Source: Desulfovibrio sp. (GTDB lineage Bacteria; Desulfobacterota; Desulfovibrionia; Desulfovibrionales; Desulfovibrionaceae). Taken from it: a stretch of 64,000 bases of DNA. Made by a program: the position numbers and the translations under genes. The number at the start of each line of letters is the position of its first letter. The stretch's first letter is position 1. Where the stretch lies: NCBI GenBank assembly GCA_022839785.1, contig JALHJW010000009.1, positions 62,001-126,000 on the forward strand, written 5' to 3'. Below, piece by piece: positions 33,181 through 40,711 of the stretch. A model generated the notes under the pieces. That model saw nothing but the letters and a program-made list of their open reading frames with translations, made no database searches and was not told the origin of the DNA.

Positions 33181-33374
33181 CCGCGCGAGCGCACCGAGCG
33201 CACGATGACGGTTTCGCCGGGCCGCAGCATCCGGTCCTCGGTCAGCAACTCGCGGCCGCGGATGACCAGCACCGAGGTGCAGCGCTCGCCGAGCAGGTTG
33301 AGCAGGCGGCGCACGCTGCCCGCCTTGGCGAAGGTCAGGGTCTGGCCTTCCGGTTCGCGGATCACGGTTATCAT
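33177..33374 (-). CDS. ThiS/MoaD-like sulfur carrier (TtuB-like)
   Basis: The 65-residue protein has the ubiquitin-like beta-grasp pattern: hydrophobic N-terminal strands, SVRRLLNLLGE helix, SVLVIRGRELLTEDRML and PGETVIVRSVRS. It would carry sulfur as a C-terminal thiocarboxylate to the TtuA-like enzyme. It ends Arg-Gly, not the usual Gly-Gly, which bears on activation. ATG 33374 has only a weak ribosome-binding site. It is separated from the ttuA-like gene by the repeat element. Confidence 0.75.
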   Translation of the reverse strand: MITVIREPEGQTLTFAKAGSVRRLLNLLGERCTSVLVIRGRELLTEDRMLRPGETVIVRSVRSRG

Positions 33375-33521
33375 TATGTCCAGTCCGGTCGCAGGGTTGT
33401 CGAGGGGGACGTTTTCATACCCGGCAGGTGGGAAGTTTGCAAGCCCCGGCTTTCCCCTCATGCCCCAATTCCCCGGCCGGGGCAAATCGCGCCGCCCGCG
33501 CCGTCTGGGTTCCGTCGGGTG

Positions 33522-33550
33522 TTGACCGGCCCGGGAAAATCCTCCATACA
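33522..33550 (+). promoter_or_regulatory. Promoter of the CheY-like gene
   Basis: TTGACC (33522-33527), a 17-bp spacer and CATACA (33545-33550) lie 38 bp before the ATG. Confidence 0.5.
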
Positions 33551-33587
33551 CTGGAGCAAGCGGCACCGAAAAACGGAGGACACCCTC

Positions 33588-33974
33588 ATGGCGGCCCCTG
33601 AACGCAAGGTCCTGGTCGTGGACGACGAGAAGCACATCCGCATGCTCTACCGCGAGGAGCTGGAGGCGGACGGCATGGCCGTGGTGACGTCCAACGGCGA
33701 GGACGACATCGTCGAACTCATCGAGAAGGAGCGGCCCAAGGTCGTCATCCTGGACATCAAGCTCGGCGCCAACCGCTCCGGGCTCGATCTTCTGCAGGAG
33801 ATCCGCAGCAAGGACCAGGATCTGCCCGTGATCCTCTCCACGGCCTACGACTCCTTTCAGCACGATCTCAAGTCCATCGCCGCCGACTACTACGTGGTCA
33901 AGTCCGTGGACCTCTCCGAACTCAAGTCCAAGGTCGATCTGGCCATGAAGAAGGCCCTGGCCCAGGGCGGCTAG
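33588..33974 (+). CDS. Single-domain response regulator (CheY-like)
   Basis: The 128-residue protein is a receiver domain alone: Asp12-Asp13, phosphoacceptor Asp56 in VVILDIKLGANRSG, Thr in LSTAYDS and Lys in VVKSVD. It has no output domain, so it passes phosphate or binds a partner. No kinase is adjacent. CGGAGGACACC precedes ATG 33588, and a terminator follows, making it monocistronic. Confidence 0.9.
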   Translation: MAAPERKVLVVDDEKHIRMLYREELEADGMAVVTSNGEDDIVELIEKERPKVVILDIKLGANRSGLDLLQEIRSKDQDLPVILSTAYDSFQHDLKSIAADYYVVKSVDLSELKSKVDLAMKKALAQGG

Positions 33975-34004
33975 CCGCCCCCGCGCCCCGTTGCGCGACG
34001 ACGC

Positions 34005-34037
34005 GGACGGCCGGGTCGCCCCGGCCGTCCGGTTTTT
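34005..34037 (+). terminator. Intrinsic terminator after the CheY-like gene
   Basis: GGACGGCCGGG (34005-34015) pairs with CCCGGCCGTCC (34020-34030), loop TCGC, followed by GG and five T. Confidence 0.85.
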
Positions 34038-34038
34038 C

Positions 34039-34067
34039 TTGCCCTGCACGGTTCCGTCTGCTAGGCC
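34039..34067 (+). promoter_or_regulatory. Promoter abutting the M50 protease gene
   Basis: TTGCCC (34039-34044), a 17-bp spacer and TAGGCC (34062-34067) end eight bases before the ATG. Transcription from it would start at or next to the start codon. Confidence 0.4.
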
Positions 34068-34075
34068 CCTGGCTC

Positions 34076-34720
34076 ATGCCCGACTTCGACATCGCCCGTT
34101 TCATCCAGAAGATCGCCATCCTGCTGCCCGGCTTTCTTCTGGCCATCACCGTGCACGAGGCGGCCCACGGCTTCATGGCCTGGCGGCTGGGCGACCCCAC
34201 GGCCAAGCTGCAGGGCCGCCTGACCCTCAATCCCCTCAAGCATCTCGACCCCGTGGGCACCCTGGTGCTCGTGCTCACCCAGCTCATCGGCTGGGCCAGG
34301 CCCGTGCCCGTGGATTCGCGCTACTTCAAGGACCCCTTGCGCGGCATGATGCTCGTGGGGCTGGCCGGGCCCGCGGCCAACTTCATCACCGCCGCGCTGC
34401 TGGCCCAGGCCTATCAGGCCTGCATGGCCGCCCTGGCGCTCACGCCCACGCCGCTGGAGATCAGGCTCTTCGTGCCGCTGGCGGGCATCTGCCAGGCGGG
34501 CATGTTCATCAACCTCGCCCTCGGCGTCTTCAATCTCCTGCCCATCCCGCCGCTGGACGGCTCCAACATCGTGGCCGGGCTCTTGCCGGTGCGCGCCGCC
34601 TTGCGCTACATGGCCTTCGGCCGTTACGGCTTCATCATCGTCATCCTGCTCGCCATGACCGGATTCTTGGGTGACATCATCCTGCCCGTGATCTGGTTCC
34701 TGGCGGATCTGCTGCTGTAA
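34076..34720 (+). CDS. Site-2-protease-like M50 membrane metalloprotease
   Basis: The 214-residue membrane protein has ITVHEAAHGFMAW (the HExxH zinc motif) in the first helix and NLLPIPPLDGSNI, the second-half Asp motif, in the third. This is the short SREBP/rhomboid-unlike M50 group common in bacteria and archaea, which cleaves membrane-bound substrates. No PDZ domain is present. The substrate is unknown. There is no ribosome-binding site and a promoter lies immediately upstream, so the mRNA may be leaderless. trpS follows after 12 bp. Confidence 0.87.
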   Translation: MPDFDIARFIQKIAILLPGFLLAITVHEAAHGFMAWRLGDPTAKLQGRLTLNPLKHLDPVGTLVLVLTQLIGWARPVPVDSRYFKDPLRGMMLVGLAGPAANFITAALLAQAYQACMAALALTPTPLEIRLFVPLAGICQAGMFINLALGVFNLLPIPPLDGSNIVAGLLPVRAALRYMAFGRYGFIIVILLAMTGFLGDIILPVIWFLADLLL

Positions 34721-34732
34721 AAGGAACAGGGA

Positions 34733-35722
34733 ATGCAACCGAACAACCGCATCGTCTCCGGCATGCGCCCCACCGGGCCGCTCCATCTCGGGCACTACTT
34801 CGGCGTCCTGCTCAACTGGGTGCAGATGCAGGAGGAGTTCGACTGCCTGTATTTCGTGGCCGACTGGCACGCCCTGACCACCAACTACGCCGAGCCGCGC
34901 GACGTGAAGGGCTTCGTGCCCGAGCTGGTCTGCGACTGGCTGGCCGCCGGGCTCGACCCCGAGCGGAGCATCCTGTTCCAGCAGTCCCAGGTCAAGGAGC
35001 ACGCCGAGCTGCACCTGCTGCTCTCCATGATCACGCCCAACGGCTGGCTGGAACGCAACCCCACCTACAAGGAAGTGCGCGAGGAGTCCTCCAAGGACCT
35101 CTCCACCTACGGCTTTTTGGGCTATCCCGTGCTGATGTGCACGGACATCATCATGTACAAGCCCAAATGGGTGCCCGTGGGCCAGGACCAGCTCCCCCAC
35201 CTCGAACTCACGCGCGAGATCGTGCGCCGCTTCAACCACTTGTACGGCGACTTCTTCCCCGAGCCCGAGGCGCGCCTCACCGAGGCCCCCAAGCTGCCCG
35301 GTCTGGACGGACGCAAGATGTCCAAGAGCTACGGCAACTCCATCTACCTCAAGGACCCCATGTCCGAGATCCGGCCCAAGGTCATGAGCATGCTCACGGA
35401 CACCAAACGCATGCGTCTGAAGGACCCCGGCGAACCCAAGGACTGCAACCTCTTCCCCTACCTGGAACTGCTCGCGCCCACCGGCATCCTGCCCGAGATC
35501 GAGGAGGGCTGCCGCGCCGCCTCCCGCGGTTGCGGCGACTGCAAGAAGCTGCTGGCCGAGAAGATGGCCGACTTCCTCGAACCCATCCAGGCCCGCCGCA
35601 AGGAATACGAGACGCGGCCGGACACCCTGTGGGACATCGTCAACCACGGCTCGGCCAAGGCCCGCGCCCTGGCCGAGGAAACCATGGCCGACGTGCGCAG
35701 GCTGCTCAACTTCGACTTCTAG
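34733..35722 (+). CDS. trpS: Tryptophanyl-tRNA synthetase
   Basis: The 329-residue class I synthetase has GPLHLGHYFG (HIGH-like) near residue 16 and DGRKMSKSYGNS (KMSKS), with the tryptophan-binding VGQDQLPHLELTREI between. Length is normal for bacterial TrpRS. AAGGAACAGGG precedes the ATG, and the gene follows the M50 gene in one operon. The TAG stop lies in a CTAG that starts a repeat-like remnant. Confidence 0.97.
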   Translation: MQPNNRIVSGMRPTGPLHLGHYFGVLLNWVQMQEEFDCLYFVADWHALTTNYAEPRDVKGFVPELVCDWLAAGLDPERSILFQQSQVKEHAELHLLLSMITPNGWLERNPTYKEVREESSKDLSTYGFLGYPVLMCTDIIMYKPKWVPVGQDQLPHLELTREIVRRFNHLYGDFFPEPEARLTEAPKLPGLDGRKMSKSYGNSIYLKDPMSEIRPKVMSMLTDTKRMRLKDPGEPKDCNLFPYLELLAPTGILPEIEEGCRAASRGCGDCKKLLAEKMADFLEPIQARRKEYETRPDTLWDIVNHGSAKARALAEETMADVRRLLNFDF

Positions 35723-35775
35723 GGTGCGCCGCAAGACGCGGCGCCGTGTGCGGAAGACCGCGCCGGAGCGCGGGA
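35719..35775. repeat. Possible truncated copy of the CTAG-bounded repeat
   Basis: It starts with CTAG at the trpS stop. A first hairpin (GCGCCGC/GCGGCGC) is followed by GCCGTGTGCGGAAGACCGC (35743-35761), which closely resembles the corresponding part of copy 2, and then GCGCGGGAAC. The right half of the element is missing. Confidence 0.35.
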
Positions 35776-35790
35776 ACAGAGGGAGGCGTC

Positions 35791-36048
35791 ATGCGCGGGC
35801 GCTGTGCGCGGTGGCGGAGGCGTTGCGTCCTGGCCGGACTGGCGGCCGTGCTGGCGGCCGGTCTGGCCGTGGCCGGTCTGGGCGCGGCGGCGCAGGCCGC
35901 CGGGGAGCTGCACGGCAACGTGCAGAGCCGCATCTTCCACGCCCCGCACTGCCGCTACTACGCCTGCAAGGCCTGCACCGCCGTCTTCGCCACGCGCGAG
36001 GCGGCGCTCAAGGCCGGGTACCGCCCGTGCAAGGTCTGCAGGCCCTGA
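35791..36048 (+). CDS. Small secreted protein with Ada-like zinc-binding motif
   Basis: The 85-residue protein has a signal peptide or N-terminal anchor (residues 13-37) and a C-terminal SRIFHAPHCRYYACKACTAVFATREAALKAGYRPCKVCRP. The spacing of its Cys residues with GYRPCKVC matches the N-terminal metal-binding module of Ada-type proteins, here found alone and exported. Its role is unknown; periplasmic metal binding is the simplest reading. GGGAGGCGTC precedes the ATG. Confidence 0.7.
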   Translation: MRGRCARWRRRCVLAGLAAVLAAGLAVAGLGAAAQAAGELHGNVQSRIFHAPHCRYYACKACTAVFATREAALKAGYRPCKVCRP

Positions 36049-36054
36049 GGCGGC

Positions 36055-37710
36055 CTATTCCCGCACCGCCAGCACGTACGGCCGGTCCACGATCCACTGC
36101 TCCTGGACCACGCGCAGGGGCGGCAGGCGGTCCCGCAGCTCGAAAAAGTTCCGCTTCTTGAAGGCCACCACGGCCTTCGGGTGCGCGGCCAGGAAGTCGG
36201 CCAGCGCCTTCTCGTCCTGCGTTTCGAAATACTCCGTGCCCGCGTAGTACTCGTAGATGCCCGCGTAGATGTTGAAGGCCGCGGGCGCGTAGCCGCGCGC
36301 CGCGTAGTCGCGCATGTCCAGGGCCTGGGCCTTGGGACTCATGGCCGCGTCCAGCGAGGGGATGGTCAGGCGGCCCAGCGGCAGCAGGGTCAGGGTCACG
36401 CCCAGGGCCAGAGCCAGGGCGACGAGCCGCGGTTCCTCGCCGCGCAGCAGCCACACGGCCCCTGCCGTCAGCGCCAGGCAGAGGAAGACCAGCCCCGTGC
36501 CGCCCACCGGGATGGGCCAGGGCGCAGCCACCTCGAAGACCGGCACGGCCAGGGCCAAAAGTCCCATGACCCCGGCCGCGAGGCCGAAGAAGCGGCGCGC
36601 CGCCTCTACCGGCAGCGCCAGCAGCGCCCGCGCCGCCAGGATCGCCGCCGGGGCGAAGAGCGGCAGGGCGTAGATCACGATCTTGGTCTGGACCGCCGAA
36701 AGGAGCAGCAGCTCCGAAAGGAGCGTGATCCAGAGGAAGGCCGCGCCGCCCGCTTTCCGCCGAGCCGCCCAGAACTCCCCGAGCCGCTTCGCGTCAAGCG
36801 TCCGCCGCCACGGCGCGAGGAGGAGCAGCAGCGTGTACGGCAGCCAGACCAGGGGCAGGGTGACGAGATAATGCCACCAGGGCTGGTCGTGGTGCCAGGA
36901 ACGCAGCGCGCGCTGGTAAATCTGCTTGTCGAAGATGTTGTCGATGTAGGCCGCGCCCTCCGTGAGCCAGGCCCCCAGCGCCCAGGCCGAGAGGATGCCG
37001 AGCAGCAAAAGCCCCCCCAGGCCGAAGTCCCGCCGCAGCAGCCGCCGCGTCCGGCCCTGCCAGGCCAGGAAGAGGACGATGGAGAGCAGCGGGAAGGCCA
37101 GGCCGAAGGGCCCCTTGGTCAGCACCGCCAGCGCCGTGAGCACGCAGCCGACGACCACCCGTCTGTCCGGGCCGCCGGCCCCGTCCTCCCGCGTCCCGAG
37201 GTAGAAGCACGTCTGCGCCGCCAGGATCAGGGCCGCGAACAGCAGGTCCATGCGCGAATACTGCGCCAGCCCCACGAAATAGAAGGTCGAGAGCAGGATC
37301 AGCCCGGCCAGCAGCTCCGTGTCCCGGTCCGCGAGGGCCGCGCGCCGCGCCAGGCCGCAGGCCGCGCCCAGATAGAGCAGCGCCGAAACCGTGGCCCCGG
37401 CGAAGAAGGTCATGGGCGACCCCGGGGCCGTGAACCACGAGACGATCCGCAGGAACCAGAAATAGACCGGCGGCTTGTCCGGGTACATCTCGCCGTTCAG
37501 GTGCAGCACCAGCCAGTGGCCGCGCAGCGTGTTCTCATAGGCCGCGGCGTAGCGCACCTCGTCCGAGAACCACAGGGCGCGCTCGCCCAGCATGGGCAGG
37601 GCCTGGGCCAGCAGGAGCAGGCCGAGGAAGAGGAAGGGACGGCTCCGGAAAAGCTCCCAGAGCGCGCCCAGAACGATCATTGTCGTGTCGCGGAAGGAGG
37701 AATGTTGCAT
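36055..37710 (-). CDS. ArnT/PMT-type glycosyltransferase (GT39/83), membrane
   Basis: The 551-residue protein has about 12 hydrophobic helices. The first periplasmic loop WFSDEVRYAAAYENTL with NGEMYPDKPPVYFW carries the acidic and KPP motifs of polyprenyl-phosphate-dependent glycosyltransferases, and AQYSRMDLLFAAL follows in the next. It would transfer a sugar from undecaprenyl phosphate to lipid A, protein or polymer. The start could be ATG 37710 or 37680; neither has a good ribosome-binding site. No sugar-nucleotide genes are adjacent, so the acceptor is open. Confidence 0.83.
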   Translation of the reverse strand: MQHSSFRDTTMIVLGALWELFRSRPFLFLGLLLLAQALPMLGERALWFSDEVRYAAAYENTLRGHWLVLHLNGEMYPDKPPVYFWFLRIVSWFTAPGSPMTFFAGATVSALLYLGAACGLARRAALADRDTELLAGLILLSTFYFVGLAQYSRMDLLFAALILAAQTCFYLGTREDGAGGPDRRVVVGCVLTALAVLTKGPFGLAFPLLSIVLFLAWQGRTRRLLRRDFGLGGLLLLGILSAWALGAWLTEGAAYIDNIFDKQIYQRALRSWHHDQPWWHYLVTLPLVWLPYTLLLLLAPWRRTLDAKRLGEFWAARRKAGGAAFLWITLLSELLLLSAVQTKIVIYALPLFAPAAILAARALLALPVEAARRFFGLAAGVMGLLALAVPVFEVAAPWPIPVGGTGLVFLCLALTAGAVWLLRGEEPRLVALALALGVTLTLLPLGRLTIPSLDAAMSPKAQALDMRDYAARGYAPAAFNIYAGIYEYYAGTEYFETQDEKALADFLAAHPKAVVAFKKRNFFELRDRLPPLRVVQEQWIVDRPYVLAVRE

Positions 37711-37808
37711 GGCCGGGGGTATACCCGCCCCCCTCGCCCTTCGGCAAGCGCTTTGCGCCGGGGAGTCCCCGGCCCTCTGGCCGCTCAACCTGCCGGATGT
37801 CCCTACTC

Positions 37809-37857
37809 CGGGGTGGACCTTAGAAGGGGGGCTTTACACCTGCGGCGGTCCACTCCG
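37809..37857. other. Inverted repeat in the 219-bp gap 37711-37929
   Basis: CGGGGTGGACC (37809-37819) and GGTCCACTCCG (37847-37857) are inverted with one mismatch, 27 bp apart. The gap is between the divergently placed glycosyltransferase start and the 3' end of the mop cluster. The paired GGTCCAC arms resemble ends of IS21-type elements, so this could be an insertion-sequence scar. No gene is seen. Confidence 0.3.
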
Positions 37858-37929
37858 CGTTCTGATGTGCTTCCTGTCGGCACCGCGAAGTCCGCGGGCC
37901 GAAAGGCACACGCCGTCCCGCGCCGGACG

Positions 37930-38526
37930 TCAGACTGTCCGGCCGAAGCAGACGAGCCGCGGCTCGCGGCCTTCCCAGCACAGGATGGTCAGGCTGCACG
38001 GGGCAACGTCCAGGCGGAAGAGGTTTTCGAGCGGAATGCCGAGGGCTTGGCAGAGCAGGACGCGGATGACGCCCGCGTGCGTGACGACGAGTACGTCGCC
38101 CGAAACGCTTGCGGCCAGCCGCTCCACGATCTGCCCGGCCCGCTCCGCAAGATCGGCAAAGCTTTCGCCGTCCGGCGGACGAAAATGCGCCATGTCCCGG
38201 CCGCGCGCCTCGTAAAGGCCGGGGAAACGGGACGCGACCTCCTCCCGGCTCAGGCCGTCGAAGACCCCGAGGGCGATCTCGCGCAGGACAGGAAGCGGTT
38301 CCGCGGCGATCCCGCGTCCTTCGAGCACGATGGTCGCGGTCTCGCGACAACGCGACAGGTCCGAGCAGACGGCGCGCGTCAGGGGCACGGCCGCCAGGGC
38401 CGCGCGCCAGGCTGCGGCCTGGGCCCGGCCCTCGGCCGAGAGCGGCAGGTCGCGCTGGCCGAGGAAACGCCAGGGCGTTTCCGGTTCCGTGGCCCCGTGG
38501 CGCAGAAGATACAAGGTCAACGGCAT
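37930..38526 (-). CDS. Histidine phosphatase (phosphoglycerate-mutase-like)
   Basis: The 198-residue protein has YLLRHGATEPETPWRFLGQRDLPLS (RHG with the phospho-histidine), SDLSRCRETATIV, EIALGVFDGLSREEV and VTHAGVIRVLL. The pattern fits alpha-ribazole phosphatase/CobC-like enzymes but also general phosphatases. It is the last gene of the mop-associated operon and overlaps the MocA-HD gene by 10 bp. A role in salvage or proofreading of a nucleotide cofactor is a guess from context. Confidence 0.85.
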   Translation of the reverse strand: MPLTLYLLRHGATEPETPWRFLGQRDLPLSAEGRAQAAAWRAALAAVPLTRAVCSDLSRCRETATIVLEGRGIAAEPLPVLREIALGVFDGLSREEVASRFPGLYEARGRDMAHFRPPDGESFADLAERAGQIVERLAASVSGDVLVVTHAGVIRVLLCQALGIPLENLFRLDVAPCSLTILCWEGREPRLVCFGRTV

Positions 38527-39692
38527 GGTGATTCCCCCATCCCGATGCCCGCCTCCGCGAGAATGGCCTCCACGCTCCGGCCGGCTAGGCCTTCGATGCG
38601 CTTTTGCATGTCCAGGGCGTTGCCGCGTCTCCTGGTGATGGCGGCCACGGCCTCGGCGTCGCCCGCGAAGCGGTCGAGTTTTTCCTGGAAGCGGGCCGGG
38701 ACGCCCACGAAGCGGTCGCAGCGCACGAGTTTGTCCGCGAAATAGACCAATTCGCGCTCGCTGATCGAGGGGGCGTCTTCAGGCGGGATGTCGCGGTGAG
38801 CGGCCACGATGCGCGCCGCGTCCGCGAAGCCTTCGAGGCTGAGCAGCCTGCCGCCCTCGACCTCGTGGTTCGGGCGGCCTTTGGCGATGTCGTGCAGGAG
38901 CGCGGCGGATTCCAGAAGCGCCATGTCCAGGGACGGAGCGGCCGAGGGCAGGGCGCGCGCCACGGCCAGGGCCGCTGCGGCCACGGCGCGGCCGTGCGCC
39001 CGGCCGCGCGGCGGAACGCCGTAAAGGTCCCAAAGCGCCGTCGTCTCTTGGGCCGTGGGCGCGCCGCGCCGTCGGTGTCGGACGACGGCCTCCCGGTAAT
39101 CGTCCGGGGTGTCCAGGTCGAAGAGGACGTTCTGGTCCGCCACGGGGACGTGCTTGGGGCCAGCGGGTCCGGCCAGGGCGGCCAGGGCTCCGCGCAGCCC
39201 CTCCGGGCCCGGCCAGTTGCGGATGAAGGACACGCCGGGGGCGGCAATGAGCGGCGGATGTCCCGGCTGTCCCTGAAAGACGGGCAGGAGGACGGCTTCG
39301 CCCAGGAAATGTTCCGCCAGCCGCCGCACCGTGGCGGGACGGACGAGCGGGATGTCCACGGGCAGAACGAAGACGGCGTCGGTCGACGGAGGCACGGCGG
39401 CGAGGCCGACCGTCACGGAGGAAAACATGCCCTGGGCGTAGTCCGCGTTGACTACGGCGCGCACGCCCAAGCGGCGGGCTTCGGCCGTGGTTTCGTCCGC
39501 GCGGTGCCCGGCCACGGCGATGATCTCGCGCACTCCGGCTTCGCTGAAGGTCTGGGCCACGAGACCAAGCAGGCTCTCGCCGCCCAGGCGCAGCAGCGGC
39601 TTGAAACCCTCGCGCGGCAAAGGCGGGGTCGCCCCGCGCATGCGCGAGGAAAGCCCGGCCGCGGGGATAACCGCGGCGAGGCGCGGGCTCAC
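38517..39692 (-). CDS. MocA-like molybdopterin nucleotidyltransferase fused to an HD domain (DVU_1551 type)
   Basis: The 391-residue protein begins AAVIPAAGLSSRM (NTP-transferase P-loop-like signature), then VNADYAQGMFSSVTVGLA and VLPVDIPLVRPATV, as in MocA, the CTP:molybdopterin cytidylyltransferase of molybdenum hydroxylases. The C-terminal half (about 220-391) is an HD phosphohydrolase domain (LLHDIAKGRPNHE). GTG 39692 overlaps the xdhC stop (GTGA) and follows GGAGAGG. It likely makes the dinucleotide form of Moco for the Mop aldehyde oxidoreductase; the HD part may hydrolyse a nucleotide by-product. Confidence 0.87.
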   Translation of the reverse strand: MSPRLAAVIPAAGLSSRMRGATPPLPREGFKPLLRLGGESLLGLVAQTFSEAGVREIIAVAGHRADETTAEARRLGVRAVVNADYAQGMFSSVTVGLAAVPPSTDAVFVLPVDIPLVRPATVRRLAEHFLGEAVLLPVFQGQPGHPPLIAAPGVSFIRNWPGPEGLRGALAALAGPAGPKHVPVADQNVLFDLDTPDDYREAVVRHRRRGAPTAQETTALWDLYGVPPRGRAHGRAVAAAALAVARALPSAAPSLDMALLESAALLHDIAKGRPNHEVEGGRLLSLEGFADAARIVAAHRDIPPEDAPSISERELVYFADKLVRCDRFVGVPARFQEKLDRFAGDAEAVAAITRRRGNALDMQKRIEGLAGRSVEAILAEAGIGMGESPCR

Positions 39693-40711
39693 CCGCCTCT
39701 CCGCTTGGCGCGTTCCTGGATCAGTTCGGCCACGATGCTCACGGCGATCTCTTCCGGGGTCTCCGCGCCGATGTCCAGGCCGATGGGGCAACGCACGCGG
39801 GCGATATCCCCGTCCGTGAAGCCGTCCTGGCGCAGCCGGGCGTATATGGCGTCGCGCTTGCGGCGGCTGCCGATCATGCCGATGTAGCCCGCGTCCGTGC
39901 GCAGGGCCTTGGCCAGCACCGCGCCGTCATGCACGTGCCCGCGCGTGACGATGACCAGCGAAGCGTCATGGCCGAGAGCAGATCCGGCCAGGCAGTCGCC
40001 CAGGTCCGGGGTCACGACGATCTCGCGCGCCCAGGGAAAGCGCTCCCGATTGGCGAACTCCGGCCGGTCGTCCAGAACCGTGACCGCGAAGCCCACCATG
40101 GAGGCCATCTGGGCCGTGGGGCGGGAGACGTGCCCTGCTCCGGCGATGAGTAGCGGGTCGGGAGAGCTGTAAGGCTCCAGAAACCACCGTCGGCCTTCGG
40201 ACGTGAAGAGTACCGGAGCCTGAATGCCGACCCCGGCGGCGCGCACCGCCTCGGCCGTGTCCGGGGACAGGAGGCCGCCCGCCGGATCCCCTCGTGGTCC
40301 GAGCAGGCTGCGGCCGGTCCCGTCCAGGGACGTGAGGAACAGGCAGCGTTCGCCGCGTCCCAGGCGCGTTTCGAGTTCCCTGAAGAGCGGCGACGCCGCG
40401 GGCTCGATGCGCTCCAGGAAGACCCGCAGCCTGCCGCCGCAGATCATGTCCGCCCCGGCCGCGATTTCGCCCGTGAGGTCGAAGTCCATGAGCCGGGCGC
40501 CGCCTTCTGCATGGACGCGTTCCGCCTCGCGCAGCACCTGGGCCTCCACCAGACCGCCGCCCACGGTGCCCGCCATGGTCCGGTCCGCGAGCACGAGCAT
40601 CTTGCTCCCGGCGGTGCGCGGCGTGGACCCCTCGCTGGTGGCGATGGTGGCGCTGACCACGTTATTCCCGAAATTCAGCCAGTCATTGAGCGTTGAAAGC
40701 AGGTCGTTCAC
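39689..40711 (-). CDS. xdhC: XdhC/CoxI-family molybdenum-hydroxylase maturation factor
   Basis: The 340-residue protein has ATSEGSTPRTAGSKMLV and GTVGGGLVEAQVL near the N-terminus, MICGGRLRVFLE, then a Rossmann-like LLIAGAGHVSRPTAQMA, VIVTRGHVHDGAVL and YIGMIGSRRKRDAI. XdhC binds Moco, receives sulfur for the terminal ligand and inserts the cofactor into enzymes of the xanthine oxidase family. GTG 40711 lies inside the end of the ligase gene (29-bp overlap) with AAAGGAG before it. Its client here is almost surely Mop. Confidence 0.9.
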   Translation of the reverse strand: MNDLLSTLNDWLNFGNNVVSATIATSEGSTPRTAGSKMLVLADRTMAGTVGGGLVEAQVLREAERVHAEGGARLMDFDLTGEIAAGADMICGGRLRVFLERIEPAASPLFRELETRLGRGERCLFLTSLDGTGRSLLGPRGDPAGGLLSPDTAEAVRAAGVGIQAPVLFTSEGRRWFLEPYSSPDPLLIAGAGHVSRPTAQMASMVGFAVTVLDDRPEFANRERFPWAREIVVTPDLGDCLAGSALGHDASLVIVTRGHVHDGAVLAKALRTDAGYIGMIGSRRKRDAIYARLRQDGFTDGDIARVRCPIGLDIGAETPEEIAVSIVAELIQERAKRRGG

